A stretch of DNA of 64,000 nucleotides from Pacificitalea manganoxidans (GCF_002504165.1 NZ_CP021404.1:682001-746000); one strand, 5' to 3'; positions 7,774 through 17,615 are shown, counted from the stretch's first letter. Program-made: numbers and translations. The notes: a model not told the origin generated them from the letters alone.

Positions 7774-9435
7774 TTACACGGTGATTGTCTTGGGGCGACG
7801 GCGTTCGAACCAGATCACCACCAGCAGACGGGTGACCCAGATCGCGGTGAACACCGATGTCAGGATGCCAAGCCCCAGCGTGACGGCAAAGCCGCGCACC
7901 GGACCAGAGCCCATGACGAACAGGATGATCGCCGTCAGGAAGGTGGTGATGTTGGCATCGATGATCGCCGACAAGGCCCGCTCATAGCCGAGCTGGATCG
8001 CGCGGCTTGGGCCTTTTGCGGTTTTTAGCTCCTCGCGGATACGCTCGAAGATCAGCACGTTGGCATCCACTGCCATACCGATCGTCAGCACGATACCGGC
8101 GATGCCGGGCAGGGTCAGGGTCGCGCCGATGATCGACAGCAGGCCAAAGATCAGCCCCACGTTGATGATGAGCGCTATATTGGCGAAAATCCCGAACAGA
8201 CCGTAGCTGGCCCACATGAAGCCGAGCACGGCGATGAAGGCCACGATACAGGCGATCTGCCCGGCCTCGATGCTGTCCGCGCCAAGTTCGGGACCGATGG
8301 TCCGTTCTTGCAGAAAGACCATTTCGGCAGGCAGCGCGCCCGCGCGCAGAAGCACGGCAAGGTTGGTGCTTTCCTCGACCGAGAAGTCCCCGGTGATGAT
8401 GCCGGAGCCGGAGCCGATATGATCCTGAATGGTCGGGGCGGAGATCACCTCGTCATCGAGCACGATGGCGAAGGGGGAGCCGATGTTTTCCGCCGTATAG
8501 TCGCCAAAGCGCCGGGCGCCGGGACCGTTGAAGCGGAACGACACCGCCGGGCGGCCATTCTGGTCAAAGCTGGGCTGAGCATCGGTCAGATCCTCGCCGC
8601 CGACGACGGGGGCCCGCTCGATAATGTAGTAGACGCCTTCTTCGTCCGCGGCGGGCAGCACGACATCGCCCGCATCCGCCTGCGCGTCGGGGTTGGTGGT
8701 GCGGCCCACGACGGGGTTGAAGGTCAGCTGTGCGGTGGTGCCGATCAGATCCTTGATCTCCTGCGCCGAGCCGACGCCGGGCACCTGAATCAGGATGCGG
8801 TCGCCGCCCTGCCGCTGAATCGACGGCTCGCGGGTGCCGGCCTCATCGACGCGGCGGCGCACGATTTCCAGCGATTGCTGCATGGTGCGGTCATCGGTGG
8901 CGACGCGTTCGGCCTCCGACAGGGTGACGATCAGCAGATCGCCTTCGCCGCGCACGACGATATCGGTAGAGCCCGCCCCGGTGAGCGAGGTGACGGGCTG
9001 CGCGATGTCGCGCACGGCAGCCAGCGCTGCCTCCATGCCCGCGGGTTCCTGTAGGCGAATGCGCAATTCGTCCGGCGCTGCTTCGACCCGGCGGATGCCA
9101 CCGACCTGATCGCGCAGGTCGCGCAGGCTGTCGCGGATTTCCGGCCAGAGCCCATCCATGCGGTCAGCGTAGACATCGCCCACCTGCACCTCGGCCAGCA
9201 GCGAGGCACCGCCGCGCAGGTCAAGTCCGAGATTCACGAGGGTCGAAGGCAGCCAGCCCGGCCAACCGTCCCGCGCCGCTTCGGCCTCGGGGGTGGCGCC
9301 AGCGGCTTCGATCGTGCGCACCGCGTCATTGTGGCTTTCGACACGGGGGTAAAACAGGTTGGGCATGGCATAGGCCAGTCCCAGCACCACCAGACCGATG
9401 ATGACGATCCGGGAAAAGAGCGGGATTCTCAGCAT
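7774..9435 (-). CDS. secD: Protein translocase subunit SecD
   Basis: A 553-residue partner of SecF. It has one N-terminal span, a long periplasmic domain that begins with LGLDLRGGASLLAEV, and a C-terminal six-helix RND-type domain containing GMAVDANVLIFERIREE, the SecD signature. SecD binds emerging preproteins in the periplasm and couples release to proton flow. Length lies in the alphaproteobacterial range (about 530-560). It is separated from yajC by 83 bases and from secF by 12, so the three form one transcription unit. Confidence 0.97.
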   Translation of the reverse strand: MLRIPLFSRIVIIGLVVLGLAYAMPNLFYPRVESHNDAVRTIEAAGATPEAEAARDGWPGWLPSTLVNLGLDLRGGASLLAEVQVGDVYADRMDGLWPEIRDSLRDLRDQVGGIRRVEAAPDELRIRLQEPAGMEAALAAVRDIAQPVTSLTGAGSTDIVVRGEGDLLIVTLSEAERVATDDRTMQQSLEIVRRRVDEAGTREPSIQRQGGDRILIQVPGVGSAQEIKDLIGTTAQLTFNPVVGRTTNPDAQADAGDVVLPAADEEGVYYIIERAPVVGGEDLTDAQPSFDQNGRPAVSFRFNGPGARRFGDYTAENIGSPFAIVLDDEVISAPTIQDHIGSGSGIITGDFSVEESTNLAVLLRAGALPAEMVFLQERTIGPELGADSIEAGQIACIVAFIAVLGFMWASYGLFGIFANIALIINVGLIFGLLSIIGATLTLPGIAGIVLTIGMAVDANVLIFERIREELKTAKGPSRAIQLGYERALSAIIDANITTFLTAIILFVMGSGPVRGFAVTLGLGILTSVFTAIWVTRLLVVIWFERRRPKTITV

Positions 9436-9518
9436 GAAGGCGGGCCTTTTGCGTGAGGGGCGTCAGGGAAGAGACGCCGGGCGCAGGCCCGCCGTCCCCG
9501 ATGGGCAGATCCGCTGGA

Positions 9519-9806
9519 TCAGGAAGCGACCGGTTCGGTCCGCGACTTGACCTGAGCGACGGTGGACTGGACGACCCGGACCTTCACGCCCGTGGCGATT
9601 TCGACTTCCAGTTCGCCGTCTTCCTTGACCTTGGACACCTTGCCGATCAGCCCGCCTTGGGTGATGATCTCATCCCCGCGGCGCAGCGATGCGACCATGG
9701 CCCGATGCTCCTTCATTTTCTTCTGCTGCGGACGGATCAGCAGGAAATACATGATCGCGAAGATCAGGATGAGGGGCAGAAACTGCGCGATGGCACCGCC
9801 TTCCAT
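9519..9806 (-). CDS. yajC: Preprotein translocase subunit YajC
   Basis: The start at ATG 9804-9806 gives a 95-residue protein, MEGGAIAQFLPL onward. The longer frame to 9908 adds an unlikely N-terminus. One membrane helix (about residues 8-24) is followed by LLIRPQQKKMKEH, the defining YajC motif, and a small cytoplasmic domain with GDEIITQGGLIGKV. YajC associates with SecDF in the holo-translocon. It is the first gene of the yajC-secD-secF-Mth938 operon. Bases 9807-10090 upstream must hold its promoter and that of the divergent serS; no clear boxes were recognised. Confidence 0.95.
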   Translation of the reverse strand: MEGGAIAQFLPLILIFAIMYFLLIRPQQKKMKEHRAMVASLRRGDEIITQGGLIGKVSKVKEDGELEVEIATGVKVRVVQSTVAQVKSRTEPVAS

Positions 9807-10090
9807 GGGGGCTCCTTTAGCTTGGTGTGTCGGGTCTCGGGCAGCCCCGGAGACGCGCTTTTGAAAACGCGCGCACCCTAGGCCGCGGTCAGTGAATGTG
9901 CAAGCCAAGCTGATCTAGGGACGCCGGAGGCCAAACGGAAGGGGCGCGGCGCACGGGCGTGCGGGACGTGGTGTCACACCCCCCTTGCGGGCCCCTTGCG
10001 CGACCGACGCGCGCCGCATCTGGCACCGCCGCGCCAAATGCGCCATAACCCGCGCGAACCGATGCGCAACAACCATCAGGACGGCCGACG

Positions 10091-11380
10091 ATGCACGATA
10101 TCCGCACGATCCGCGACAACCCCGACGCCTTTGACGCAGGCATGGCCCGCCGTGGGCTTTCGGGCCTGTCGTCTCAGATCCTCGCCATCGACACCGCCCG
10201 CCGCGAGAAGATCACCGCCGCCGAGACCGCGCAGGCCGAACGCAACGCGGCCTCAAAGCAGGTCGGCGCCGCCAAGGGCCGGGGCGACGAGGCCGAATTT
10301 GAGCGTCTGCGCGCGCTGGTCGCCGCCAAGAAGGACGAGATCGCCCGCCTGAACGACGAGGCCCGCGCCGAGGATGCGCGGCTGTCGGAATTGCTGATGG
10401 GTCTGCCCAACATCCCCGATCCGGCCACGCCGGACGGGGCGGATGAGGCCGACAATGTGGAACTGCGCCGCTGGGGCACCCCGCGGGAGATGAGCTTTGC
10501 CGCGCTGGAGCATTACCAGATCCCCGCAGCACAAAAGGGGCTCGATTTCGAAACCGCCGCGAAACTGGCGGGCTCGCGTTTTGTTGTGCTGACCGGCGCG
10601 ATGGCGCGGCTGCATCGGGCGCTGGCGCAGTTCATGCTGGACACCCACGTCACCGAACATGATCTGGCAGAGACTTGGACCCCGGTTCTGGTCCGCGAAG
10701 AGATGATGTATGGCACCGGGCAATTGCCCAAGTTCGGCGAGGACAGCTACCGCACCACCGATGGGTGGTGGCTGGTGCCCACCGCCGAGGTGACGCTGAC
10801 CAATATCGTCAATGACGAGATCGTGGAGGAGGCAAGCCTGCCCCGCCGCTATGTCGCCCATACCCAGTGTTTCCGTTCCGAAGCGGGCAGCGCGGGCCGT
10901 GACACCGCCGGGATGCTGCGCCAGCACCAGTTCGAGAAGGTCGAGATGGTGTCGATCACCCGCCCCGAAGACAGCGCGGCCGAGCATGACCGCATGACCC
11001 GCTGCGCCGAGGTGATCCTCGAAAAGCTGGAACTGCCGTATCGCACGATGGTGCTGTGCACCGGCGATCTGGGCTTTGGCATGCGCAAGACCCACGACCT
11101 GGAGGTCTGGCTGCCCGGTCAGAACCAGTATCGCGAAGTCAGCTCCGTCTCCGTCGCCGGGGATTTCCAAGCCCGTCGCATGAATGCCCGCTACCGCCCC
11201 GAAGGCGGCAAGCCCGAATTCCTGCACACGCTGAACGGCTCCGGGCTTGCGGTGGGCCGCACGCTGATTGCGGTGTTGGAGAACGGCCAGCAGGAAGACG
11301 GCTCGGTCACGCTGCCCGCCGCGCTGCACCCGTGGCTCGGCGGTCGCACCCGCATCACCGCCGAGGGCGCGCTGGTCTGA
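10091..11380 (+). CDS. serS: Seryl-tRNA synthetase
   Basis: This 429-residue class II aminoacyl-tRNA synthetase charges tRNA-Ser. The N-terminal long coiled-coil arm (about residues 30-100, rich in Ala, Glu, Lys and Arg) grips the tRNA long variable arm. The catalytic domain shows motif 2 ([20 protein letters not shown]) and motif 3 ([17 protein letters not shown]). Length matches bacterial SerRS. It starts at ATG 10091 with the usual [15 protein letters not shown]. It is the only gene of its strand in this stretch, facing glnA across a repeat-containing gap. Confidence 0.97.
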   Translation: MHDIRTIRDNPDAFDAGMARRGLSGLSSQILAIDTARREKITAAETAQAERNAASKQVGAAKGRGDEAEFERLRALVAAKKDEIARLNDEARAEDARLSELLMGLPNIPDPATPDGADEADNVELRRWGTPREMSFAALEHYQIPAAQKGLDFETAAKLAGSRFVVLTGAMARLHRALAQFMLDTHVTEHDLAETWTPVLVREEMMYGTGQLPKFGEDSYRTTDGWWLVPTAEVTLTNIVNDEIVEEASLPRRYVAHTQCFRSEAGSAGRDTAGMLRQHQFEKVEMVSITRPEDSAAEHDRMTRCAEVILEKLELPYRTMVLCTGDLGFGMRKTHDLEVWLPGQNQYREVSSVSVAGDFQARRMNARYRPEGGKPEFLHTLNGSGLAVGRTLIAVLENGQQEDGSVTLPAALHPWLGGRTRITAEGALV

Positions 11381-11493
11381 GCACCGGCTGCGGTTGAGGC
11401 AGGTCGGGGGACGCCGTGAGCCTGCGGGTGCGCGAGGTTCGCGCGGTGGCGGTGTCGAGCGCCGTCCCGTTCTTTCCGGGTCTTATCTTAAAG

Positions 11494-11656
11494 TGCAACG
11501 GTAGCCTGCCCGTGGGATGGCGCTGCTGCGTCTGAGCGGTGCGCTTTATCCCTGCCACATACCTCCCCGCTTTGAAGGTCGGCGCGCGGTGACAAAGCGC
11601 CAGCCCGTCGGGGCGGGCAGGCGCTCGCCCGCGCGCTTCGCTTGTTCGCGGGCGGG
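11494..11656 (-). repeat. Intergenic repeat family, unit 6 (inverted)
   Basis: Same element as units 1-5 but on the other strand. Stem I is CGCCCGCG (11626-11633) with CGCGGGCG (11647-11654). Stem II is the AGCGCC/GGCGCT hairpin at about 11596-11625. The usual CTACAGAGAGACC end is lost and replaced by unrelated bases. Bases 11381-11493, after serS, show nothing recognisable. Confidence 0.82.
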
Positions 11657-11770
11657 GGTGTGTTATTCAAAACGGGTAGCCCGTGGCGGCAGTGCTGCCC
11701 AGCTTGACTTGGTTCGCGGGTGGCTGCGCTTCCTGTAGCCGCCTCTCTTAGTCTCTATGCCTAGTTGCCT

Positions 11771-11941
11771 TAGGCGCAACGGTAGCCTGCCCGTGGGGTG
11801 GCGCAGCCCCGGGAGGGCGGTGCGCTCTATGGTGGCCGAGGCCCTCTCCGCCCCGAGGTCAGCGTGAGATGGCAAAGCGCCAGCCCGTGGGGACGGGCAG
11901 GCGCTCGCTCTCGCGGCCTCCGGCCTTGTTCGAGAGCGGGG
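11771..11941 (-). repeat. Intergenic repeat family, unit 7 (inverted)
   Basis: A 171-bp inverted copy. Stem II pairs AGCGCCAGCCCG (11876-11887) with CGGGCAGGCGCT (11894-11905). Stem I is CGCTCTCG (11906-11913) with CGAGAGCG (11931-11938), which differs from other copies by compensatory changes. Bases 11657-11770 between units 6 and 7, and 11942-12028 after unit 7, hold no visible feature. Confidence 0.85.
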
Positions 11942-12028
11942 GCGCTTGGCTCGGCACGGGTAGGCTGTGGGCGGGAGCAGGTGACCGGCGGCGCGGGGAT
12001 GGCGGTCATTCGACAGCAGGGCCTGTAA

Positions 12029-12060
12029 CGAAAAAGAGCGGACCGACTGGTCCGCTCTTT
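12029..12060 (-). terminator. Rho-independent terminator of glnA
   Basis: A perfect 12-bp stem, AAAGAGCGGACC (12033-12044) with GGTCCGCTCTTT (12049-12060), and a four-base loop. On the minus strand it runs into TTTTTCG. Confidence 0.92.
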
Positions 12061-12086
12061 CCGATAGTCGTCCCTCGCGGGATGGA

Positions 12087-13493
12087 TCAGCAGCTGTAAT
12101 ACAGCTTGAATTCCATCGGGTGCGGGGTGTGCTCGTAGGCGTAGATCTCTTCCCATTTGAGATCCATGTAGCCTTCGATCTGGCTCTTGGTGAACACGTC
12201 GCCGGCCAGCAGGAAGTCCATGTCGGCTTCCAGCTCTTCCAGCGCTTCGCGGAGCGAGGCGCAGACGGTCGGGATGCCGGCCAGTTCTTCGGGCGGCAGA
12301 TCGTAGAGATCCTTGTCCATCGCGTCGCCGGGATGGATCTTGTTCTTGATGCCGTCGATGCCAGCCATCAGCAGTGCGGAGAAGCACAGGTAGGGGTTGG
12401 CGGAGGGATCGGGGAAGCGAGCTTCGACGCGCTTCGCCTTGGGGTTCTCGGCCCACGGGATACGGACGCAGCCGGAGCGGTTGCGGGCCGAATACGCGCG
12501 CAGAACCGGGGCTTCGAAGCCGGGGATCAGACGCTTGTAGGAGTTGGTCGAGGGGTTGGTGAAGGCGTTGAGCGCCTTGGCGTGCTTCAGGATACCGCCG
12601 ATGAAATACAGCGCCTCGTCGGAGAGGTCGGCATATTTGTCACCCGCAAAGATCGGCTTGCCGTCTTTGAAGATGGACATGTTCACGTGCATCCCGGTGC
12701 CGTTGTCGCCTGCGATCGGCTTCGGCATGAAGGTCGCCGATTTGCCGTAGGCATGCGCCACGTTGTGGATGACGTATTTGTATTTCTGAATCTCGTCGGC
12801 CTGATGGGTCAGGGTCCCGAAGATCAGGCCCAGCTCGTGCTGGCAGGACGCGACCTCGTGGTGGTGCTTGTCCACCTTCATGCCCATGCGCTTCATGGTC
12901 GAGAGCATCTCGGCGCGCAGGTCCTGAGCTTCGTCGATCGGGTTGACCGGGAAGTAGCCGCCCTTGACGCCGGGACGGTGACCCATGTTGCCCATTTCGA
13001 ACTCGGTGTCGGTGTTCCACGACGCGTCGGTCGCATCCACCTGATAGGACACCTTGTTGATGCCGACCTGATAGCGGACGTCATCGAACAGGAAGAATTC
13101 GGCTTCGGGCCCGAAGTAGGACGTGTCACCGATGCCGGTGGACTTCAGGTAGGCTTCGGCCTTCTCGGCGGTGCCGCGCGGGTCGCGATCATAGGCTTCG
13201 CCGGTGTCGGGCTCGACCACGGTGCAATGCAGGCACAGGGTCTTTTCCGCGTAGAACGGATCGATATACGCGGAGCCGGACGACGGCATCAGTTTCATGT
13301 CGGACTGGTCGATGGACTTCCAGCCGGCAATCGAGGAGCCGTCGAACATGAAGCCTTCTTCGAGGAAGTCTTCGTCCACCTGATCGGCCACCAGCGTCAC
13401 ATGCTGCAGCTTGCCGCGCGGATCGGTGAAACGAATGTCGACGTATTCGACGTCTTCGTCCTTGATTTGCTTAAGAACGTCAGAATTGCTCAT
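12087..13493 (-). CDS. glnA: Type I glutamine synthetase
   Basis: A 468-residue GSI-beta enzyme making glutamine from glutamate, ammonia and ATP in the cytoplasm. Typical blocks are present: [18 protein letters not shown] near the N-terminus, the catalytic region [19 protein letters not shown] and the metal/substrate block [14 protein letters not shown]. The tyrosine used for adenylylation in the enterobacterial enzyme is conserved in [12 protein letters not shown], so control by GlnE is likely. It lies 81 bases downstream of glnB in the conserved glnB-glnA operon, and its strong terminator closes the unit. The start ATG has GAAGGA ahead of it. Confidence 0.98.
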   Translation of the reverse strand: MSNSDVLKQIKDEDVEYVDIRFTDPRGKLQHVTLVADQVDEDFLEEGFMFDGSSIAGWKSIDQSDMKLMPSSGSAYIDPFYAEKTLCLHCTVVEPDTGEAYDRDPRGTAEKAEAYLKSTGIGDTSYFGPEAEFFLFDDVRYQVGINKVSYQVDATDASWNTDTEFEMGNMGHRPGVKGGYFPVNPIDEAQDLRAEMLSTMKRMGMKVDKHHHEVASCQHELGLIFGTLTHQADEIQKYKYVIHNVAHAYGKSATFMPKPIAGDNGTGMHVNMSIFKDGKPIFAGDKYADLSDEALYFIGGILKHAKALNAFTNPSTNSYKRLIPGFEAPVLRAYSARNRSGCVRIPWAENPKAKRVEARFPDPSANPYLCFSALLMAGIDGIKNKIHPGDAMDKDLYDLPPEELAGIPTVCASLREALEELEADMDFLLAGDVFTKSQIEGYMDLKWEEIYAYEHTPHPMEFKLYYSC

Positions 13494-13574
13494 AAGTCCT
13501 TCATTCCTTCTCAGTTGAATGGTCGCAGGTCGGCCACGGGCAGGGCTGCGCGTGGCCGGATGGGAGGGCCGGTG

Positions 13575-13973
<399 letters not shown>

Positions 13974-14090
13974 CTACAATTCAAGAGCGGGGCGCGTCGG
14001 GGGGGCAACTGCCCGAATCTGATGTGCCGCATGAATAAGCGGCGACATGCCCGATAAACGTGCAGTTTGGAAACGAAAAACGAGGCGGCG

Positions 14091-15644
14091 ATGACGGGGA
14101 TTCTGACTTCTGCCCAAATGCGCAGCACGGAGGCCGCTGCGATTGCCTGCGGAAAGTGCAGCGGCGCCGATCTGATGGAGCGGGCCGGGCAGGGCGCGGC
14201 GCAGGCGATCCGCGATGCGTTCCCCGTGAAACATCGTCATGCGGTAATTTTGTGCGGTCCCGGTAATAATGGAGGCGATGGCTTCGTCGTGGCGCGGCAT
14301 CTGGCGCAGGCCGGGTGGCGCGTGGAGGTACTGAGCCTGCCCGGCGCGGGGCAATCCGGCGATGCCGCCCGGATGGCGGATCTGTGGGACGGGCCGCGCG
14401 AAGATCTGGCGCGCGCCGCCGCCGAAGCGGGCGCGCGCCCCGATGTGGTGATCGACGCGCTGTTTGGCACCGGGCTGGGCCGCCCGCTTGACCCGCTTTT
14501 GGCGGATGTGCAGGCGGCGGTCCGGGCGCGGGCGGGCGAAGGGGCCTGTGCCCGCGTGGCGCTGGACTGTCCATCGGGCCTGTCGGCGGATACGGGCGAG
14601 GTGGTCGGCGGTGAGGACGCGCCGGTGCTGCCCGCCGATCTGACGCTGAGTTTCCACAGCCCGAAGCCCGGTCATTACCTAAGCCGGGGGCCGGAGATCT
14701 GCGGCGCGTTGACGGTCGTGCCGATCGGTCTTCCGCCCGAGGATGTGCCACCGCTCGAAGCGCCGCCTACGGGCCCGATCACCCGGCTGGTCGCGCCCGC
14801 AAGCCCGCCGCGCTGGCTGGGCGCCCGCGTCGCGCCGGGCAATGGCGATCACAAATACACCCGCGGGCATGTTTTGGTGCTGGGCGGGAAGGTGGCGCAA
14901 GGCGGCGCGGCGCGGATGGCGGCGCGTGCGGCGTTACGGGTCGGGGCCGGGCTGGTGACGCTGGCCGTGCCGCCCGCCGCGCTGATCGAGAATGCCGCCC
15001 GGCTGGATGCGGTGATGCTGGCGCGCTGTGCGGATGCGGCGGCGCTGACCGAGCTGCTGGAGGATGCGCGGCTGAGCGCGCTGTGTCTGGGGCCGGGGCT
15101 GCCGCCCGACGCGCGCACGCGGGATCTGGTGCTGGCGGCGCTGGGGGCAGGGCGGCCAACAGTGCTGGATGCCGGGGCGCTGAGCGCCTTTGCCGACGCG
15201 CCGGATGCGTTATTTGCCGCGCTGCATCCCCGTGTCGTGCTGACCCCCCATGAGGGGGAATTCGCGCGCCTCTTTCCTGATCTGGCCGAGGCACGGCGCG
15301 AGGGCTCCAAGATCGACGCGGTGCGCGTGGCGGCAGACCGGGCCGGCGCGGTGGTGCTGCTGAAAGGCGCGGCGACGGTGATCGCGGGGCCTGACGGTGC
15401 AAGCTCGCTCCATGCCGGGGTCTATGCCCGCGCCGCGCCGTGGCTGGGCACCGCCGGAGCGGGTGACGTGCTGTCGGGCTTGATCGCCGGGCTGATCGCG
15501 GGACGCGGCGCGCAGGATGTGCACGGTCAGGTCGAGGTTGCCGCATGGCTGCATGTGGAGACCGCCCGCCGCTTTGGCCCCGGCCTGATCGCCGAAGATC
15601 TGCCCGACACGCTGCCCCAGGTGCTGCGCGATCACGGTCTGTGA
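14091..15644 (+). CDS. nnr: Bifunctional NAD(P)H-hydrate epimerase / ADP-dependent NAD(P)HX dehydratase
   Basis: A metabolite-repair enzyme that restores damaged, hydrated NADH and NADPH. The N-terminal epimerase (YjeF_N) domain spans residues 1-210 with CGPGNNGGDGFVVARHL. The C-terminal dehydratase domain of ribokinase fold spans about 225-517 with KYTRGHVLVLGG, VLTPHEGEFARLFP and the ADP-site signature GTAGAGDVLSGLIAGLIAG. I choose ATG 14091 (MTGILTSAQMRSTE, about 517 residues) over the TTG at 14067 because it has a GAGG ahead of it and matches family N-termini. It is divergent from glnB, a common pairing in Rhodobacterales. Confidence 0.93.
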   Translation: MTGILTSAQMRSTEAAAIACGKCSGADLMERAGQGAAQAIRDAFPVKHRHAVILCGPGNNGGDGFVVARHLAQAGWRVEVLSLPGAGQSGDAARMADLWDGPREDLARAAAEAGARPDVVIDALFGTGLGRPLDPLLADVQAAVRARAGEGACARVALDCPSGLSADTGEVVGGEDAPVLPADLTLSFHSPKPGHYLSRGPEICGALTVVPIGLPPEDVPPLEAPPTGPITRLVAPASPPRWLGARVAPGNGDHKYTRGHVLVLGGKVAQGGAARMAARAALRVGAGLVTLAVPPAALIENAARLDAVMLARCADAAALTELLEDARLSALCLGPGLPPDARTRDLVLAALGAGRPTVLDAGALSAFADAPDALFAALHPRVVLTPHEGEFARLFPDLAEARREGSKIDAVRVAADRAGAVVLLKGAATVIAGPDGASSLHAGVYARAAPWLGTAGAGDVLSGLIAGLIAGRGAQDVHGQVEVAAWLHVETARRFGPGLIAEDLPDTLPQVLRDHGL

Positions 15645-15727
15645 CGAAAGCCGCAAAAACCCCCTCGCCAGACCGCCCCGCCCGGTGTAAGAACCACCCG
15701 CCCGGCCCCTATGGCGCCGAGGTCAGT

Positions 15728-15811
15728 GCGGGTGTGGCGGAACTGGTAGACGCACCAGATTTAGGTTCTGGCGCCTTTGGCGTGGGGGTTCGAGTCCCTT
15801 CACCCGCACCA
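15728..15811 (+). tRNA. tRNA-Leu (anticodon UAG)
   Basis: The acceptor stem GCGGGTG (15728-15734) pairs with CACCCGC (15801-15807), followed by discriminator A and an encoded CCA. The anticodon stem-loop is CCAGA-TTTAGGT-TCTGG, giving anticodon TAG. The T-arm is GGGGGTTCGAGTCCCTT and a long variable arm is present, as in class II tRNAs. Length is 84 bases. It sits at the left edge of the three-gene cassette at 15953-18604. Confidence 0.96.
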
Positions 15812-15887
15812 CTGATCCTCTCAGACGAATCCAAGCCACCATTCGCCCTGCCAACTAGGCGGGGTCTTGCAGACCTGCGTGATCCAG

Positions 15888-15916
15888 TTGACAGAGCGGA
15901 TTTGATCCTGTAGGTT
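15888..15916 (+). promoter_or_regulatory. Putative sigma-70 promoter of the tRNA-Leu-linked cassette
   Basis: A perfect TTGACA (15888-15893) stands 17 bases before TAGGTT (15911-15916), followed by the first cassette gene 36 bases on. The rest of 15812-15952 holds nothing visible; no repeat of the tRNA 3' end was found. Confidence 0.5.
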
Positions 15917-15952
15917 GATTCTAGGCAAGGTAGAGGTGCATGGGGGTTAACG

Positions 15953-16438
15953 ATGAAGCTAGTGAGTTCCGGAAAAGAGGTCATCGACAACATAGCGAGC
16001 CTGCAGCATGCGCTTCAGACCTCGGACGAGTTGGTGGACCGGCTGGCATTTGTTCATGCCTTTTACGTCGATGACCGCGATAAGGATGATCTGAAATTCG
16101 GCTTCAGCAAGTGGGTCGGGTATCACGACCTAGATGCGGACACCTATCTGGCCGATTACAAATCCCTGAACGGGCGCAGCACGGAGGCGGCGCTTGCGGA
16201 ATTTTTCGAAGAGCTCAGCCCGTCTTCCCCTGCGTATCGCAAATATCACGAAGTCCTTGTGAATTGGCTCGACGGTTTCGGTAAACGACCGCGCAAATCC
16301 GTGCGTCTGATGGTTTTGCGGCCTGACCACGCCATTGAGGCACCCGCCGGTGAGGATCGGCGTTTGCTGGATCTGCTGCTTGCCGTCGCTGACCTGTTGC
16401 CGGTCGAGCAACGCCACGAACTGCGCGCGAAACTTTAA
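15953..16438 (+). CDS. Hypothetical protein, first gene of the tRNA-Leu cassette
   Basis: A 161-residue protein I do not recognise. It is soluble, mostly helical by appearance, and acidic in its first half (VDDRDKDDLKFGF). The centre reads KWVGYHDLDADTYLADYKSLNGRSTEAALAEFFEEL, a helix-rich block, and the end is a leucine-rich amphipathic segment LLDLLLAVADLLPVEQRHEL. No signal peptide, membrane span or catalytic motif is visible. The start ATG 15953 follows a weak GGGGG box and a good promoter. The next gene begins 82 bases later on the same strand, so co-transcription is likely. It may be an accessory or partner protein of the cassette. Confidence 0.6.
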   Translation: MKLVSSGKEVIDNIASLQHALQTSDELVDRLAFVHAFYVDDRDKDDLKFGFSKWVGYHDLDADTYLADYKSLNGRSTEAALAEFFEELSPSSPAYRKYHEVLVNWLDGFGKRPRKSVRLMVLRPDHAIEAPAGEDRRLLDLLLAVADLLPVEQRHELRAKL

Positions 16439-16520
16439 GCGCCCCTCCAAGTCTGTTGTCGAAAGCCCGTGCACGCGCTGCACGGGGGGTGTCCAACTAT
16501 GTCTAGTGAATGGTGAGTAT

Positions 16521-17615
16521 ATGTCCCGCGATATTATCAACATTGGCGCGCTACAAAGTCACGTCGACATGTTGCTCCGGAATGCGAGTCCCGCACTCAA
16601 AGAGCGTGCACCCGGATTGCGAAACGCAATGGTTCGGATCGCCATGCATTCCGATAGTGTCGTGCGCGCCCGCCGTCGGAAGACTGATCCTGACTGGGCG
16701 CAAACGAAGTTCAAAGCGCAAAGCGTGCTTTACAGATTTCAACCCGACCGGTTTTTTGACCGACGTTTGCGCGCGTTGCTGACTGTTTTCGAAAACGTAA
16801 CGCAGCTGGCCGGATCGAATGAAACTGGGGCACGAGATGCGCAGGCCTTCTTGCGGGGGGTGCCGCATCGCGGTCGGGACATCGACGACCTTGAGGACCG
16901 CGCCGCCGATCTGTTGGATCGTGCCCAGCGGGCGGCATTGCGTGCGCGACGGTTTGAAACGGTGTGTGCCAAAAACAGGCAGATCAGCGGCCAAATCACG
17001 GCGGAGCGCTGCACGACGTTGGATGAAGTCATAAAGCTGGGGCGCGAAGGTCAGAACTGTCTGGCCCACGATCTGGAATATTGGCGCAATTTTCTAGCGA
17101 AGACGCGCGCATTCTGGGCCCTGCGGGGCGAGGCGGGTCTGGTGGCGGTATTGGAGGTCGATTGTGAACGCGGCGCGGTCGTCGCGGCGCTTGGGCCCTC
17201 CAACGAGGCAATTGGCCTGCGCCATTTGCAGGATGTTGTCCGGTTCTGCTTGGGACAAGGGCTCGCACTTGGCAGTGCGGGCGAGGGTCTGCTGCCGGAA
17301 TATGCCGGGGATTACCTTGTCCCGCCTCGGGTTGTTCGGGTGGAGGGGCACACCGCGTTCTATGCCGAATGGCACGGGGCTGTGCGGATAGATCTTGTAA
17401 AGGAGCGCGGTCGCCGTCGGCGTGGAAGGGCATCGACGCTCGCTGTCGCGTTGAACCCGTCCGTGCCGCTGATTGAGGCGGTGCTATCCTCTGACCTGCA
17501 AGACGAACTGGAAGATTTCGGACATAAAAGGTTGCGGAAAATCATCGGAACGGTTGCATTGGATCAAACCGCCCCGACGATCATGCAGCACAGATTGCTG
17601 GCCATGACGGCCTGA
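16521..17615 (+). CDS. Hypothetical protein with possible PcfJ-like core, second cassette gene
   Basis: About 364 residues from ATG 16521 (MSRDIINIGALQSHV), preceded by GGTGAG. The frame stays open to 16335, but that extension overlaps the previous gene and is not convincing. The first half is basic and helical (RRRKTDPDW, DRRLRALLTVF). The second half contains EGQNCLAHDLEYWRNFLAK, then LVAVLEVDCERGAVVAALGP and NEAIG. The order of a Cys near a helix, a strand pair and a Gly-Pro-x-Asn turn recalls the PcfJ-type domain found in mobile elements, but the resemblance is weak and I offer it only as a lead. A very basic KERGRRRRGR stretch near residue 295 suggests nucleic acid contact. No membrane span is present. 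Confidence 0.55.
   Translation: MSRDIINIGALQSHVDMLLRNASPALKERAPGLRNAMVRIAMHSDSVVRARRRKTDPDWAQTKFKAQSVLYRFQPDRFFDRRLRALLTVFENVTQLAGSNETGARDAQAFLRGVPHRGRDIDDLEDRAADLLDRAQRAALRARRFETVCAKNRQISGQITAERCTTLDEVIKLGREGQNCLAHDLEYWRNFLAKTRAFWALRGEAGLVAVLEVDCERGAVVAALGPSNEAIGLRHLQDVVRFCLGQGLALGSAGEGLLPEYAGDYLVPPRVVRVEGHTAFYAEWHGAVRIDLVKERGRRRRGRASTLAVALNPSVPLIEAVLSSDLQDELEDFGHKRLRKIIGTVALDQTAPTIMQHRLLAMTA

Noticed and set aside
16335-16520. N-terminal extension of the second cassette gene.
   Set aside because: It overlaps the first cassette gene by about 100 bases and continues through the gap; the ATG at 16521 has a plausible ribosome site.
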